NCBI GenBank assembly: GCA_947259215.1
Contig: CAMYLJ010000003.1
Span: 62,001 to 126,000, forward strand
Direction of reading: 5' to 3'
From: an uncultured delta proteobacterium
GTDB lineage: Bacteria > Myxococcota_A > UBA9160 > JAFDET01
Length of the DNA: 64,000 nucleotides
The position numbers and the translations under genes are program-made. Of this stretch, positions 62,724 through 64,000 are shown one piece after another (position 1 is the stretch's first letter; the number at the start of each line of letters is the position of its first letter). Below the pieces are notes generated by a model, which made no database searches, had not been told where the DNA came from, and was given only the letters and a program-made list of their open reading frames with translations.

Positions 62724-64000
62724 GCTGGCTGCTCCCCGGTCCCGGGGCGCAGCGACCTGGTCCGACTCCCCATCCTGCTGCTGGCGGCCGAGGCCGCGGG
62801 GATTCTCGCCGCCGACCGCGGCGCCGTGGAGCCCGGCGCGGCGCTGGTGCTGGGCGCGCTCGCGCTGGGTGCGGCACTCGTCGCCCGCGGGCGCGCGCGC
62901 GCGGCAGCGGCCGTGCTGGCCGTCGGCGTGGCGAGCGCGTTCCACCTCGGCTCGCTGCGGGTCTCCGCCGAGTCCCGGCGTCCCGCGCGACCCGTCGAGG
63001 TGACCGTCGAGGCGCGGGTGGCCGCCGCCCGTGCGACCCGCAGCGGGCGGGTGCTGGAGCTCGAGCGTGCGGTCGGCGTGCTGGCCCGCGAGCGCGCGGT
63101 GCCCGACCGGATCCGCGTGCTCCTCGCGCCGCTGCGGAAGGACGAGCTGCCGGGCATCCTGAGAGAGGTGCTGCCCGGCGATCGCGTGCGCGCGCGCCTG
63201 CGGCTTCGCGCGCCCGCTGGGCTCCGCAACCCGGGCAGCCGCTTCGATCCGGAGACCGACACCCGGCGTGGGATCGGCGCGACCGCGCAACCCGTGCATC
63301 CCCTGCTGGCGGAGCGGCTGGAAGCCGGGCGCGGGCCGGCGGCTCGCGTGGCGGACGTCCGGCGGCGCATCGACGGGCGCCTGGTCGCACTCGGTCCGGG
63401 CGGGGCGCTGCTCTCGGCGCTGGCGCTGGGCGAGCGCGGACACCTGGACGCGGCGACGCGCGACGCGTTCGCAGGTCTCGGACTTGCGCACCTGCTGGCG
63501 GTCTCCGGGCTCCACCTGGTGCTCGTGGCGGCAGCCGTGTACGCGGCGCTGCGGCTCGCGGTCGTGCGGCTGTCGCTGGCGCGCGCGCGCGACGCCCGGC
63601 AGCTGGCTGCGGCGGCGACCCTCGTCGTACTCGTCGGCTACGCGGCCCTGGCGGGCTTCGGTCTGCCGGTGCGGCGCGCGCTGCTGATGGCGACGGCCGC
63701 GGTGGCCGCGCTGCTGCGCGGGCGGGCCACGCGCCGCGAGCAGCCCCTGGTGCTGGCTGCCACGCTGCTCCTGGCCCTCGAGCCGGGGGCGCTGTTCGCG
63801 GCGGGCGCGTGGCTGTCCTTCGCCGCCGCGGCGGCGCTGGTGCTGGCAGCGGCGCCGGAGGCAGCCGAACGCCGGGGACTCGCGGCCCTGCGCGCCAGCG
63901 CCACGGCGCTGCTCACCACGGCGCCCCTGGTGGCCGGACGTCTGGGCGGGAGCGCGCCCTGGGCGCTCCCGGCCAACGCCCTGGCGGTGCCGTGGACGGG
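62724..64000 (+). CDS. comEC: ComEC/Rec2 family DNA uptake protein, 3' partial, start unclear
   Basis: The frame opens after an in-frame TAG at 62721 and runs off the window end. It encodes LVRLPILLLAAEAAGILAAD (first membrane segment), a DUF4131-like region (VEVTVEARVAAARATRSGRV to RLRLRAPAGLRNPGSRFDP), and the ComEC competence domain with GLGLAHLLAVSGLHLVLVAA and GAWLSFAAAAALVLAA. ComEC forms the inner-membrane channel for transforming DNA. No ATG, GTG or TTG precedes the first membrane segment; CTG 62757 is the likeliest start, while GTG 62826 would cut off that segment. The MBL-like C-terminal domain, if present, lies beyond the window. Confidence 0.85.

Overview
The window is a 64 kb stretch of very GC-rich chromosome from a Gram-negative bacterium. 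Lipopolysaccharide export (LptC, LptA, LptB), a TolC family protein, a DUF1302 outer-membrane protein, lipoproteins and AsmA all indicate an outer membrane. The block lptC-lptA-lptB-rpoN-ptsN-hprK-rapZ-EIIA-HPr, the ispD-ispF-cysS run, two luciferase-like (F420-type) oxidoreductases, PEP-CTERM-like tails and a bactofilin together suggest a deltaproteobacterial-type lineage (Myxococcota, Desulfobacterota or Binatota-like). I cannot fix the phylum from sequence alone. No insertion sequence, prophage, CRISPR array or rRNA was seen. Genes are tightly packed, and many neighbours overlap by 4 bases (ATGA or GTGA).

Layout. 1-1605: the end of a PEP-CTERM-like secreted protein and a small secreted protein. 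1606-2029: the only gene-free stretch over 300 bases, ending in a strong sigma-70 promoter for a NUDIX hydrolase and pyrG. 4096-6486: AsmA-like protein. 6577-6766: tRNA-Val(CAC) and tRNA-Arg(CCG). 6818-8272: M48 metalloprotease. 8292-14626: a four-gene minus-strand operon (FAD dehydrogenase, LLM oxidoreductase, GH38/57-like lipoprotein, alpha/beta hydrolase). 14723-16432: acyl-CoA dehydrogenase and VOC protein. 16447-21475: a non-homologous end joining island (ku with a MerR/TPR gene, divergent from ligD and a DUF72 gene). 21472-25290: an SDR, methyltransferase, DUF1302 and LolA-like operon. 25346-30449: GST, DUF1028, membrane protein, small proteins and a Tat-exported PhoX-like protein. 30500-34165: gpmI, an LLM oxidoreductase and a small stress-type operon with a Usp.

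34403-40779 holds an unusual sigma-70 family factor, recQ, a potassium channel, an MBL hydrolase, a sirtuin and a small exported protein. 40835-47195 is the Lpt/RpoN/PTS-Ntr block: lipopolysaccharide export genes lead into sigma-54 and a phosphotransfer relay (EIIA-Ntr, HPr kinase, RapZ, EIIA-Man type, HPr). 47246-52497 carries metK, a SpoIID-domain protein and yajC-secD-secF. 52554-54749 carries a bactofilin and TolC on the minus strand. 54803-61251 is a 4-base-overlap chain ispD-ispF-cysS-uvrB-uvrC. The end holds a retropepsin-like protease, a small gene behind a perfect sigma-54 promoter, and the start of comEC.

The most notable features are: the consensus -24/-12 promoter in front of an unknown 118-residue gene; two families of dispersed hairpin repeats that abut stop codons; a LptA fused to an extra N-terminal domain; an apparently leaderless lptC; a G13 tract and palindromic promoter before the alternative sigma factor; a MerR/TPR gene co-oriented with ku; a PyrG with Gly replaced by His in its glutaminase motif; and a secreted protein in which one PEP-CTERM tail runs directly into a second signal peptide.
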